64,000 nucleotides of DNA, taken from NCBI GenBank assembly GCA_963721065.1, contig CAVRHO010000001.1, forward strand, positions 1,448,905 to 1,512,904, read 5' to 3'. The notes beneath the pieces were generated by a model, which was not told where the DNA came from, did no database searches, and saw only the letters and a program-made list of their open reading frames with translations. This DNA is from CAWBLP01 sp963721065 (GTDB taxonomy: Bacteria; Pseudomonadota; Alphaproteobacteria; Acetobacterales; Acetobacteraceae). Made by a program: the position numbers and the translations under genes. This document shows, piece after piece, positions 15,965 to 23,878 of this stretch (positions are counted from its first letter, which is position 1; every line of letters starts with the position of its first letter).

Positions 15965-17124
15965 TTGCTGCCTCCTGCGGCGGGCGCCTTGCGGGCCTTG
16001 CCGTCGGTGGGGGCGGTGAGCCCCTTGTTGGTTTCGTCGTTGGGCACGACCAGGCCCTGCACGCGATGCGACGAACCCGAGATCAGCCGGGCAACGCCGG
16101 TCTTCAGGTTCACCTCGGCCTGCGCGCCGTTGAGTTGGTTCTGGCCGCGGGTGATGCGCACATTGCCGGTCAGCACCGCAATGCCGGTGTCGGGCACATA
16201 CACGCCCCGGTCGCCGGTGACGGTATCGCTGACGGTGCGGATCGAGACGTGGCCATACGCCTCCACCTTCACCAGCTTGCCGGAACTGCCCGGCATGTCG
16301 TTGCCGCCCCGCCCGCTTGCCGAACCCTGCCCGCTTGCCGCCTTGGGTGCGGCCGGCGCCGTGTAGGCCACCAGCGTGTCGGCGGACAGCCGCCGATGGT
16401 CCTTGGTCACCACCACCGCGTCGCCGCGCGCCACGGCCATGTGCTTCAGCGTCCAGTATTCCAGGTCGTCGCGGGCGGTGAGCACCTCGTTCGGCGTGGT
16501 GAGCCTGAGGTGCCGGCCGGTCATCACCATCACCGCCTGGTCCAGGTCATAGGTGGCGCGGTCGCCCCAGGCCTGGTCGGTGGGGGTATAGATGTGGACG
16601 TTGCCCTCGGCCCGGACGCGGTAGATCTCATTGCCGCCGGTATCCACGTCCGTCGCCAGTCCCGCCTGGCTGGCCTGAGCGGGCTTGGCGGAGGTCTCCC
16701 CTTTCTTGCGGTACCAGGCGATCAGCCGGTCGGCGGTGACGGTGGTATCGCCGCGTACCGCCTTGGCGTTGCCGCGGGCGATCACTTCGCGCTCTGCCTG
16801 GCGCCACTCGATCCCGTCGCTGGCGGTGATGGCGATCGGCCCGCCATGTGAGAGGTCCAGTGCCTGGGCGTGCACGGCACACGGCACGACCAGCCCGGCG
16901 AGCAGAACCAGGGCGGCGAACCGGCCGGCGGCAGAACGGGCCCGGTGCCGGATCGTCTCTGCCCTGACCGCCTGTGGCCTGACCGCCTGTGGCCTGACCG
17001 CCTGTGGCCTGATCGCCTGTGGCCTGATCGCGGGTGCTCTGATCGTGTGTTTCCTGATCGTGTCTGTCGGGATCGTCTGTGCGGGTTCTGACGGGGCGGG
17101 CAAGCCGGTATCCATTTCGGTCAC
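15961..17124 (-). CDS. lptA: LPS transport periplasmic protein LptA (OstA-like) with repeat-rich N terminus
   Basis: A 387-residue OstA/LptA-family protein that bridges the periplasm and carries LPS from LptC to LptD. The beta-jellyroll repeats run from about residue 95 (ITASDGIEWRQAEREVIARG) to 370, with typical RGDTTVTADRLIAWY and NVRITRGQNQLNGAQAEV strands, and make it longer than E. coli LptA. The signal peptide (RFAALVLLAGLVVPCAVHAQA) lies only at about 67-88. Ahead of it are about 60 residues of Ile/Val-Arg-Pro-Gln-Ala pentapeptides encoded by nine 15-base repeats. The ATG at 17124 overlaps the lptC stop (ATGA), which supports this early start, but translation from a later codon cannot be excluded. 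Confidence 0.87.
   Translation of the reverse strand: MTEMDTGLPAPSEPAQTIPTDTIRKHTIRAPAIRPQAIRPQAVRPQAVRPQAVRAETIRHRARSAAGRFAALVLLAGLVVPCAVHAQALDLSHGGPIAITASDGIEWRQAEREVIARGNAKAVRGDTTVTADRLIAWYRKKGETSAKPAQASQAGLATDVDTGGNEIYRVRAEGNVHIYTPTDQAWGDRATYDLDQAVMVMTGRHLRLTTPNEVLTARDDLEYWTLKHMAVARGDAVVVTKDHRRLSADTLVAYTAPAAPKAASGQGSASGRGGNDMPGSSGKLVKVEAYGHVSIRTVSDTVTGDRGVYVPDTGIAVLTGNVRITRGQNQLNGAQAEVNLKTGVARLISGSSHRVQGLVVPNDETNKGLTAPTDGKARKAPAAGGSK
16951..17085 (-). repeat. Nine-unit 15-base tandem repeat inside lptA
   Basis: Units of 15 bases (consensus GACCGCCTGTGGCCT on the plus strand) run without gaps from 16951 to 17085. The four at 16966-17025 are almost identical and the outer ones are degenerate. 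On the coding strand each gives a pentapeptide such as VRPQA or IRPQA. The 15-base period keeps frame, so copy number can vary without breaking lptA. Confidence 0.85.
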
Positions 17125-17804
17125 GGCTGCGCCCCGTTCAGCGTCACCTTGGCGGGACCGCTGAACTGGATCGACGCTCCCTTGTCCATCACGGTGAAGC
17201 CTTTGGCTTCCAGCGTGCCGAATGGTCCTTCGGCGTGCACCGGCTGGCCGCCCGCCGCGGCACCGTTCTTCAGGTCCACCGAGGCGCTGGCCGTGACCAG
17301 CGTGGTGCCGTCGTCGCGGTAGAGCGTGACATCATGCGACAGGTCGAGCTGTTTCGCATCCTGCAGGTAAACGCCCCGTTTCGACTGCAGCATCAGCCAG
17401 GAGCCGTTGTTGAGGGTGATGTCGCCCTTGGGGTCGGTCAGGTTGATCCGCTCCGGCCCGTCCTGCTGCGCCACCGCGGCGGTCAGCGTATAGGGACGCC
17501 CCTGGTCATCGACCGCATGGTAGCGTGCCCCGGTCAGGCGGGCGCCGCCGACATTGCCGCTCATCTCGCGGAAGGACAGCCGAGCCTGGTCGGTGGCGCG
17601 ATCGAGTTCCGGCCAGAGGGCGATCAGCGACAGCAGCCCCAGGGCGGCCACGGGCAGCAGCAGCTTGGCGAGCCGGATCAGCACGCGGCGCCGGGCGATG
17701 GCGCCCGGGCTGGGCGGGCGGCGCCACCGCGTGGCTGCCATGTCGGCCAGCCGCACCGCGGGCCGGGGGCGGGCGGGCCGCACGAGGGCGTGGCGCGTGC
17801 TCAT
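17121..17804 (-). CDS. lptC: LPS export protein LptC
   Basis: A 227-residue bitopic inner-membrane protein that takes LPS from LptB2FG and passes it to LptA. A basic cytoplasmic N terminus (RARRRVLIRLAK type) precedes one membrane helix (about 45-65, LLLPVAALGLLSLIALWPEL). The periplasmic LptC domain has RYHAVDDQGRPYTLTAA, NLTDPKGDITLNNGSW and GASIQFSGPAKVTLNG. The start at 17804 overlaps the kdsD stop (ATGA) and the stop overlaps the lptA start, so the gene is tightly coupled on both sides. A later in-frame ATG, at residue 22 (MAATRW), is possible. Confidence 0.87.
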   Translation of the reverse strand: MSTRHALVRPARPRPAVRLADMAATRWRRPPSPGAIARRRVLIRLAKLLLPVAALGLLSLIALWPELDRATDQARLSFREMSGNVGGARLTGARYHAVDDQGRPYTLTAAVAQQDGPERINLTDPKGDITLNNGSWLMLQSKRGVYLQDAKQLDLSHDVTLYRDDGTTLVTASASVDLKNGAAAGGQPVHAEGPFGTLEAKGFTVMDKGASIQFSGPAKVTLNGAQP

Positions 17805-18802
17805 GCGACACCCGCGCGCAGCAGGTCGTGGATGTGCAGGATGCCGATCGGCGTGTTCCGCGCATCCACCACGAACAGTGCGGTGATCGGGCGTTCGCGG
17901 GCGTTCATCACGTTCAGGGCCTCGGCGGCCAGCGCGTCCGGGCCGATGGTGCGCGGGCCGTGCGTCATCACCGCGCCGACCTGGCGCGACAGCAGATCGG
18001 GCCCCATCGCCCGCCGCAGGTCTCCGTCGGTCACGATGCCGACCAGCCGGCCATCGGCGTCGGTCACGCCGAGGCAGCCGAAATGCGCCTGGGTGATGCG
18101 CAGCAGCGCCCGGTCCATGGCCATGTCGGGCCGGGCGAGCGGCATTGCGTCGCCGGTGTGCATCAGATCGCGCACGCGCCGCAGCCGGGCGCCCAGCCTG
18201 CCGCCGGGATGGAACTGGCGGAACTGGGCGGCGGTGAAGCCGCGCCGGGTCAGCAGCGCGACGGCCAGCGCGTCGCCGAGGGCCATCTGCATGGTGGTGG
18301 AGGTGGTGGGCGCCAGGCCCATCGGGCAGGCTTCCGCCGCCGCGGGCAGCAGCAGCGCCACATCCGCGGCGCTGGCCAGGCTGGAGTCGGCCTGCGCGGT
18401 GATGGCCACCAGGGGAATGCCGAAGCGGCGGGTGTGCGAGACCAGGTCCGCCAATTCCGCCGTCTCGCCGGAATTGGACAGCGCCAGCACGGCGTCGCTG
18501 GCCAGCACCATGCCCAGGTCGCCGTGCGACGCCTCGGCCGGGTGGACGAACAGCGCCGGCGTGCCGGTGGAGGCCAGGGTGGCGGCGATCTTGCGGGCGA
18601 CATGGCCGGATTTGCCCATGCCGGATACCACCACCCGACCGGCCGCGCCCGCCAGCAGGTCCACGGCGTGCTCGAAGCCTTCGTCCAGCGAGGCGGCCAG
18701 CGCGCGCAGCCCGGCGGCCTCGGTGGCCAGGACGGACCGTGCGACGTCCAGGTTGGTGGGAATCGCGGCGTTGGTGGGAATCGCGGCGGCGACGGCGGTC
18801 AT
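17801..18802 (-). CDS. kdsD: D-arabinose-5-phosphate isomerase KdsD/KpsF
   Basis: A 333-residue enzyme converting ribulose-5-phosphate to arabinose-5-phosphate, the first step of Kdo synthesis for LPS. The N-terminal SIS domain (about 40-175) includes RVVVSGMGKSGHVARKIAA, HPAEASHGDLGMV and LALSNSGETAEL. FHPGGRLGARLRRVRDLM leads into a C-terminal CBS pair (about 205-330). The start at 18802 was chosen because the longer frame adds unrelated residues; its ribosome site is weak. The N terminus has a short direct repeat, AAIPTNAAIPTN. It heads the coupled kdsD-lptC-lptA-lptB set. Confidence 0.92.
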   Translation of the reverse strand: MTAVAAAIPTNAAIPTNLDVARSVLATEAAGLRALAASLDEGFEHAVDLLAGAAGRVVVSGMGKSGHVARKIAATLASTGTPALFVHPAEASHGDLGMVLASDAVLALSNSGETAELADLVSHTRRFGIPLVAITAQADSSLASAADVALLLPAAAEACPMGLAPTTSTTMQMALGDALAVALLTRRGFTAAQFRQFHPGGRLGARLRRVRDLMHTGDAMPLARPDMAMDRALLRITQAHFGCLGVTDADGRLVGIVTDGDLRRAMGPDLLSRQVGAVMTHGPRTIGPDALAAEALNVMNARERPITALFVVDARNTPIGILHIHDLLRAGVA

Positions 18803-18991
18803 CTGGTGGCGGTACCCCCGCAGGCGTTTGGCGATGCAACATCTATGGGCCCGCTGGCTGGGGGGGTCAACGGGTGGAGCCTCTCGAAATGTTACAAGCG
18901 ACATAAACCGTGCCTGCATCGGCATGGTTCGCGACTCTGAAACTTTGCCTTGTTTTCCTGGGGTTGGCCGGGTCGCCCGTGCCGCGGTCGC

Positions 18992-19646
18992 CTAGTGATG
19001 GAAAATGTCCGGTTCTTCGTAGCCCAGCAGGTCGAGGCGCGCGCGGGCGGGCAGAAAGCCGAAGCAGGCGTCCGCCAGGTCCCGCCGATTCTCCCGCGCC
19101 AGCAACTGCTCCAGCTTCCCCCACAACGCATGCAGATGCAGTACGTCGGATGCCGCATAGCTGAGTTGCTCTGTGCTCAGCTCCACCGCGCCCCAGTCGG
19201 AGGTCTGCTGCTGCTTGGACAGCTCGACCCCCAGCAGCTCCTTGCACAGGTCCTTCAGGCCGTGGCGGTCGGTGAAGGTGCGGACCAGCTTGGCGGCGAT
19301 CTTGGTGCAGCGCACCGGGGCGACCGTGATGTCCAGGCTGTGCTGCAGCACCGCCACGTCGAACCGGGCGAAGTGCATCAGCTTCACCACGCCGGGGTCC
19401 GCCAGCAGGCGCTTCAGGTTGGGGCAGTCGAACCCGCGGCCGCCGAGTTCGCGCCGGCAGCAGCTGCACCAGGTGTGCCCGGCCGTCACCGGCGGACAGT
19501 TGCACCAGGCACAGCCGGTCGCGATGCGGGTTCAGCCCCATCGTTTCTGTATCCACCGCCACCACGGGACCCAGGTCCAGCGTTTCCGGCAGGTCATGCT
19601 TGTGCAGATGGATCGCGCCGCCGGGGATGAACTGAGTCGCGCTCAC
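18992..19646 (-). pseudogene. rnd: Ribonuclease D-like 3'-5' exonuclease, frameshifted
   Basis: The two halves of a short RNase D (DEDD exonuclease domain only, no HRDC) lie in different frames. The first, from GTG 19646, reads LDLGPVVAVDTETMGLNPHR and CLVQLSAGDGRAHLVQL. The second, read down to the stop at 18992, carries GFDCPNLKRLLADPGVVK, HFARFDVAVLQ, KDLCKELLGVELSKQQQTSD and LSYAASDVLHLHALW, which contains the Y..D motif. The break lies near 19450-19470 and needs a one-base change. All catalytic motifs survive, so a sequencing error or very recent mutation is likely. A short rnd just upstream of kdsD-lpt is the usual alphaproteobacterial order. Confidence 0.78.
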
Positions 19647-19696
19647 TGTGGTCTCGTTGCGGCTGCCGGCGGGGAGGCCGCTGCCAGCCCGCCGAA

Positions 19697-19783
19697 TGGT
19701 GCCCAGGAGAAGACTCGAACTTCCACGACCTTGCGGCCACAGGTACCTGAAACCTGCGCGTCTACCAATTCCGCCACCTGGGC
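19697..19783 (-). tRNA. tRNA-Leu (anticodon CAG), CCA encoded
   Basis: An 87-base class II tRNA read on the minus strand. The acceptor arms are GCCCAGG (19783-19777) and CCTGGGC, followed by discriminator A and an encoded CCA. The D-arm is GGCGGAATTGGTAGAC. The anticodon stem CAGGT/ACCTG encloses loop TTCAGGT, giving CAG, which reads CUG. A long variable arm follows, and the T-arm contains GTTCGAGTC. It lies 50 bases before rnd and may be cotranscribed. Confidence 0.93.
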
Positions 19784-19945
19784 ATCAGGCTTCCCGCGGT
19801 GTGATCGCGGGGTGCGGTAGGGCGCGCGATGTAGCCTCCGGGGCGCGCCGCGTCAACGGGGGGTGGCGGGAATTCTGTGCGGATCGGGGGGCGGTGCCTG
19901 CGGCCGGACGGTCCGCGGCGTTGATTCGGGTGGGAAGGTTGGAGA

Positions 19946-20012
19946 GGGATTTCGAAAATCCCGGGGGCGCGGCGAGTCTCTGGCCCCGGGACCGTCGGGA
20001 TCCGGTCCCGGG
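19946..20012 (-). terminator. Two strong hairpins downstream of pfkB
   Basis: GGGATTT-CGA-AAATCCC (19946-19962) and a 10-bp perfect stem CCCGGGACCG/CGGTCCCGGG with an 8-base loop (19985-20012) lie within 85 bases after the pfkB stop. Neither has a clear U run on the minus strand, so intrinsic termination is uncertain; RNA-stabilising 3' ends are an alternative. Confidence 0.45.
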
Positions 20013-20030
20013 AGCGTCCCCCGGCCGCCG

Positions 20031-20969
20031 TCACACCAGGCCGCCGGCCTCCAGGCGGGCGTACTGCGCCGCGACATCCTCCTTCCGCACCCGGGCCGTG
20101 CCGGCACACACCACCGCCGCCGTCCCCGCGGCCACACCCCAGGTGAGTGCCCGCTCCAGCGATTCGCCGCGCGACAGGGCCAGCGTCGCCGCCGCGGTGA
20201 AACTGTCGCCGGCACCGACGGCACTGCGCACGGCCGACGGCACCGCCCGCCTGCGGATGATCCCGTCTTCCGAGGCCAGGAACGCCCCTTCCTCGCCCAG
20301 CGTCACCGCGACCAGCCGGGCGGCGCCGCCGCGGACCAGCGCCAGGGCCTCGGCCTCCTGCTCGCGCGGGTCGGGCAGCGGTCGCCCGACCAGCTTTTCC
20401 AGCTCGCCCAGGCTGGGCTTGATCATCTCGACGCCGCTGCCCAGCGCCGCCTGCAGCGCCGGTCCCGAGGTATCCAGCACGAACCGCTGTCCGCGCCGCC
20501 GCGCGCCGCGTGCAACCCAGGCGTAGATGTCCTCCGGCATGCCATGCTCCAGGCTGCCGCTGGCAACGATCCAGCCGCCTTCCAGCGTCTCCAGCGCGTT
20601 CAGCATCGCGTGCCAGTCGCGCTGGGTCACGCTGGGCCCCTCCGGCACGAACCGGTACTCCAATCCGGTGCTGCGCTCGAACACGGTGAAGCAGATGCGG
20701 GTGCGGCCGTGGATCGGCACGCTGTGGCGCGGCACGCCGGCCTCATCCAGCAGCTCCTCCACCAGGGAGCCGGTGATGCCGCCGGACATCAGCACCGCGA
20801 GCGTCTCGCCGCCCAACTGGTGCACCACGCGGGCGACATTGATGCCGCCGCCCCCGGGATCCAGGTGGTCGTCGCCGGTGCGGATCTTGTGGGTGTGCTC
20901 CACCCGGTCGGTGGAACAGGCGATATCGAGCGCCGGATTCACGGTCAGGGTGATGATGCGCGGCGACAT
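20031..20969 (-). CDS. PfkB-family hexose-phosphate kinase (1-phosphofructokinase/6-phosphofructokinase-2 type)
   Basis: A 312-residue ribokinase-fold sugar kinase. It opens IITLTVNPALDIACSTDRV with the PGGGGINVARVVHQLGG motif of the 1-phosphofructokinase/PfkB/tagatose-6-phosphate kinase branch, and ends with the anion-hole/catalytic motif SAVGAGDSFTAAATLA (catalytic Asp near 255). It phosphorylates a sugar phosphate; fructose-6-phosphate is the likeliest substrate because no PTS genes are near. The ATG at 20969 has GGATGG upstream; the longer frame to 20999 is less likely. An FNR-type box centred about 63 bases upstream (21026-21039) suggests induction at low oxygen. Confidence 0.85.
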   Translation of the reverse strand: MSPRIITLTVNPALDIACSTDRVEHTHKIRTGDDHLDPGGGGINVARVVHQLGGETLAVLMSGGITGSLVEELLDEAGVPRHSVPIHGRTRICFTVFERSTGLEYRFVPEGPSVTQRDWHAMLNALETLEGGWIVASGSLEHGMPEDIYAWVARGARRRGQRFVLDTSGPALQAALGSGVEMIKPSLGELEKLVGRPLPDPREQEAEALALVRGGAARLVAVTLGEEGAFLASEDGIIRRRAVPSAVRSAVGAGDSFTAAATLALSRGESLERALTWGVAAGTAAVVCAGTARVRKEDVAAQYARLEAGGLV

Positions 20970-21025
20970 GGAATTCCATCCCGTAACAAACCCCGTCATT
21001 TTGCCAGAACCGGCCTGAACGAAGC

Positions 21026-21039
21026 TTGACCTGGGTCAA
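21026..21039. promoter_or_regulatory. FNR/FixK-type box TTGAC-CTGG-GTCAA
   Basis: A perfectly symmetrical half-site pair that matches TTGAY-N4-RTCAA. Its inner edge lies 57 bases before the pfkB start on the minus strand, a distance compatible with class II activation and a short leader. Sequence match is direct; the binding protein is inferred. Confidence 0.72.
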
Positions 21040-21121
21040 TCATGCCCGGGATGCGGCCGGGCACATGCGCACCCCGGCACGTCGTGGCCCTTCTGGGCGG
21101 CCTTCCTGGGCGGCCTCCTGA

Positions 21122-21135
21122 TTGATCAGGATCAA
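21122..21135. promoter_or_regulatory. Perfect FNR box TTGAT-CAGG-ATCAA
   Basis: Exact match to the canonical FNR/FixK consensus, ending 52 bases before the start of the conserved unknown gene at 21188. Together with the box 83 bases to its left it gives each of the divergent genes its own site. Confidence 0.75.
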
Positions 21136-21187
21136 TGCGATTCGCAGCCTCCGGGCGCATCAGCAGGCCTCCTAGCGAGAGGCTCCC

Positions 21188-21775
21188 ATGGTCGGAATCA
21201 CCTTGTCCGCAGAGCAGATCCGTTCCGCACCGCCCGAGGTGCGTCACTGGCTGGAACAGCAGGTCGCCGCGCTGCTGTCGCCCCTGCCGGCGCAGCCGCC
21301 GCATCCGGGGCCCAAGCTGGTCGCCTGTTCGCGGCAGGAGTTGCGGACCGTCCTGACCCAGATCCAGGCCATGCTGCCAGTGGTCACCGTGTTCTTTGAA
21401 CTGGGGCGGGAGGCCGCCAGCGTGCCGGTGCAGGGCATGCGCGCGCTGCGCCTGGCCGATATCCTGCGTCACACGCGGCTGCAGGGTGCCGAGCAGGTTG
21501 TCGAATGCCTGGAAGTAATCACCGAGGCGCTGCGCCGCGTGCGCGGCGACCAGGACGCAATGCTGTGTGCCGTCGATCGCGACGGGCGCTGCTACGTCGC
21601 CGAGGAGACCGCGGCCAACATTCTGGCCCTGTGGCAGGAGATCGTCGCCGCACGCGCGCTGGAACCGGCGGCAGCGGCGCCGCGCATGGCCCGCGACGAT
21701 CGGCCGTCAGCGTACCGGATCGCCACCCCCGCCGATACCACGCCTCCGGGAGAGCCGGGCGAGGCAACCCTGTAG
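21188..21775 (+). CDS. Conserved protein of unknown function, probable oxygen-responsive regulon member
   Basis: A 195-residue soluble protein without signal peptide or membrane segment. It is not assignable to a named family from memory. Features are an N-terminal ITLSAEQIRSAPPEVRHWLEQQV helix, a central helical region (LTQIQAMLPVVTVFFELGRE, RLADILRHTRLQ, VVECLEVITEALRRVR) and a C-terminal disordered Pro/Ala tail. No Cys pair or known catalytic motif is visible; the single Cys residues are not arranged as a metal site. GAGAGG precedes the ATG. The perfect FNR box 52 bases upstream, and divergence from a similarly boxed pfkB, argue for a role under low oxygen, but no function is claimed. Confidence 0.7.
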   Translation: MVGITLSAEQIRSAPPEVRHWLEQQVAALLSPLPAQPPHPGPKLVACSRQELRTVLTQIQAMLPVVTVFFELGREAASVPVQGMRALRLADILRHTRLQGAEQVVECLEVITEALRRVRGDQDAMLCAVDRDGRCYVAEETAANILALWQEIVAARALEPAAAAPRMARDDRPSAYRIATPADTTPPGEPGEATL

Positions 21776-21861
21776 CAGGAGAGGAACCATGGCACGTGGT
21801 GCCAGCGGGATCATGACGCGGAAGGCGGTCACCGCACCGCCCAGGCGACCGTGAACGGGCG

Positions 21862-22059
21862 GTGATCACCGCCACCCGGCACCGTTCGGCCACGGGAATC
21901 GCCGGCCTGCTGGCGCGGAGTCATCTCAGGCGCGTGCCGCTCGTCGGCGACCACATGCGGGCCGGTATCGTGAGTCGCGCCGACCTGGTCCGGGCACCGT
22001 GCGCTCGCCCGATGCCCGGATGCCTGGCGACTGAAGGAACAAGGACGGCCCCTGCATGA
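21862..22059 (+). pseudogene. Remnant of a CBS-domain protein (C-terminal half of one CBS motif)
   Basis: A 65-codon frame whose centre reads GIAGLLARSHLRRVPLV followed by GDHMRAGIVSRADLVRA. This is the diagnostic second half of a CBS domain (LLxxxxIRRVPVVd..GxxxGIVSRxDLvRA). The upstream CBS repeat and first strand are missing and the frame soon runs into unrelated sequence that overlaps the next start, so it looks like a decayed or truncated gene. CBS proteins often accompany FNR-controlled stress genes, in keeping with the neighbours. Codons at both ends are random-like. Confidence 0.6.
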
Positions 22060-23702
22060 GCACGACCGCACGCGACCTGACACCGGTCGTTGATTTCGCC
22101 CACGAGCAGGGGACGGGGCCGTTCCGCACCAGGCGCCCGGTCTATGTCGATCTGCTGCCGCCGTGTAACCACGCGTGCCCGGCCGGCGAGAACATCCAGG
22201 CCTGGCTGGCGCTGGCGCAGGCCGGCGACTATCGCGCGGCGTGGGAGACGCTGGTTGCGGACAACCCGCTGCCGGCGACGCACGGCCGTGTCTGCTACCA
22301 CCCGTGCGAAACCGGCTGCAATCGCGCCCACCTGGATTCCGCGGTGTCGATCCACGCGGTGGAACGCTTCCTGGGCGACATGGCGAAGGCCGAGGGCTGG
22401 GACTACCCCAAAGGCGCGCCGCCGTCCGGCAAGCGCGTGCTGGTGGTGGGCGCGGGGCCCAGCGGATTGTCGGCGGCGTATCACCTGGCGCGGCTGGGCC
22501 ATGCGGTGGAGATCCACGAAGCCGGTCCGGTGGCCGGCGGCATGCTGCAGTTCGGCATTCCCGCCTACCGCCTGCCGCGCGCCGAACTGGCGGAAGAGGT
22601 CGCGCGCATCGAGCGGATGGGCGTGAAGATCATCCTGAACCACAAGGTCGCGGACGTGCTGGCGGAGAAGGACGCCGGCGGGTTCGACGCGGTGTTCGTC
22701 GCGATCGGCGCGCATGTGGCGCAGCACGTGGATATCCCGGCACGTGACGCCGCGCGCGTGATGGATGCCGTCAGCATGCTGCGGGAGGCTGGCACCGGCG
22801 GCAGGCCGATGCTGGGCCGTCGCGTGGTGGTGTATGGCGGCGGCAACACCGCGATGGATGCCGCGCGCACCGCCCGGCGCCTGGGCGCGTCGGAAGCGTT
22901 GATCGTCTATCGCCGCGATCGCGCGCACATGCCGGCTCACGGCTTCGAGGCGGATGAGGCGCTGGACGAGGGCGTGAAGATCCAGTGGCTCACCACCATC
23001 CGTGAAATCGTCGGTCCGACGCTGACCGTCGAACGCATGACGCTGGACGCGAACGGCCGTCCGCAGCCCACCGGTGAATTCGACACGCTGCAAGCCGATT
23101 CGGTGGTGCTGGCGCTGGGCCAGGTCAGCGACAGCGCGTTCCTGCGCGGCGTGTCCGGCGTAGAGGTGAAGCCGGACGGCGTGGTGCTGGTGGACGGCAA
23201 CATGATGACCGGCCATCCCGGCATCTTCGCCGGCGGCGACCTGGTGCCGTGCGAGCGCACCGTCACGGTGGCGACCGGCCACGGCAAGCTGGCGGCACGC
23301 AACATCGATGCCTGGCTGCGCGGCGGCCGCTACACCGCGCCGTCTCCGCCGGAACTGGCCAGCTTCGAAAAACTCCACCTGCCGGTGTTCAGCGACGTCG
23401 ATCCGGCGCCGCAGCGGCGGTTGCAGGATGCGGAGCGGCTGGCCGGCTTCGGGGAAGTGCTGGGCGGCTACAGCGAAGCCGAGGCGCGGCGTGAAGCGCG
23501 GCGCTGCCTGTCGTGCGGCGTCTGTTACGAATGCGACAACTGCTTCGCGGCCTGCCCCGAAGTCGCTATCTCCAAGCTGGGGCCGGGCAAGGGGTATCAC
23601 GTGGACACCACACTGTGCACCGGCTGCGCGGTGTGCTTCGAGCAGTGCCCCTGCCATGCGATCGAAATGGTCGCCGAGACGAATTTTGGTGAACCGCCGT
23701 GA
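22056..23702 (+). CDS. GltD/NfnB-like NAD(P)-binding flavoprotein with C-terminal 2[4Fe-4S] domain
   Basis: A 548-residue relative of the glutamate synthase small subunit and NfnB. The N-terminal Fe-S helical domain has PPCNHACPAGENIQAWLALA and CYHPCETGCNRAHLD. The FAD site is VVGAGPSGLSAAYHLARLG (about 129-147) and the NAD(P) site is VVVYGGGNTAMDAARTARR (about 257-275). The C terminus carries ferredoxin Cys sets CLSCGVCYECDNCFAACPE (about 483) and CTGCAVCFEQCPC (about 523). Such a protein can move electrons between NAD(P)H and ferredoxin-type clusters. nifJ begins 177 bases downstream on the same strand, so it is a plausible electron partner for the pyruvate oxidoreductase. It is not a glutamate synthase subunit, since no gltB is present. 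Confidence 0.85.
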   Translation: MSTTARDLTPVVDFAHEQGTGPFRTRRPVYVDLLPPCNHACPAGENIQAWLALAQAGDYRAAWETLVADNPLPATHGRVCYHPCETGCNRAHLDSAVSIHAVERFLGDMAKAEGWDYPKGAPPSGKRVLVVGAGPSGLSAAYHLARLGHAVEIHEAGPVAGGMLQFGIPAYRLPRAELAEEVARIERMGVKIILNHKVADVLAEKDAGGFDAVFVAIGAHVAQHVDIPARDAARVMDAVSMLREAGTGGRPMLGRRVVVYGGGNTAMDAARTARRLGASEALIVYRRDRAHMPAHGFEADEALDEGVKIQWLTTIREIVGPTLTVERMTLDANGRPQPTGEFDTLQADSVVLALGQVSDSAFLRGVSGVEVKPDGVVLVDGNMMTGHPGIFAGGDLVPCERTVTVATGHGKLAARNIDAWLRGGRYTAPSPPELASFEKLHLPVFSDVDPAPQRRLQDAERLAGFGEVLGGYSEAEARREARRCLSCGVCYECDNCFAACPEVAISKLGPGKGYHVDTTLCTGCAVCFEQCPCHAIEMVAETNFGEPP

Positions 23703-23878
23703 CGCATGTTGGAGCACAGTCCTTCCCCTCCCCTTGGAGGAGAGGGCCATGCCCGAGTCCGTCGCGGCGCGTCCTGGAGGCCCCGGTTCCCAGCCTCCCC
23801 TCCGCAAGGGCCGGGAAAAAGCTTTGCGGTTTTGCCCTGTCTTGCCGCCTGCCTCGACCCGCCTGAAGGAATCTCCCC
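23703..23878. repeat. Short GC-skewed spacer between flavoprotein and nifJ
   Basis: 176 bases with complementary CTCCCC/GGGGAG-type tracts (CCTCCCCTTGGAGGAGAGG near 23728; CTCCCCTCCGCAAGGGCCGGG near 23800). These resemble common small intergenic elements of alphaproteobacteria. No FNR box or T-run terminator is seen, so readthrough into nifJ is likely. Confidence 0.35.

Noticed and set aside
17805..18842. N-terminal extension of LptC back to 18842
   Set aside because: It is the out-of-frame shadow of kdsD; the LptC membrane helix and the ATGA overlap fix the start at 17804.
19697..19783. tRNA-Leu as an integration site for a genomic island
   Set aside because: No integrase gene or repeat of the tRNA 3' end was found on either side; flanking genes are core genes.
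22056..23702. Glutamate synthase small subunit (gltD)
   Set aside because: No large-subunit gene is near, and the protein has two extra C-terminal Fe-S motifs and lies next to nifJ.
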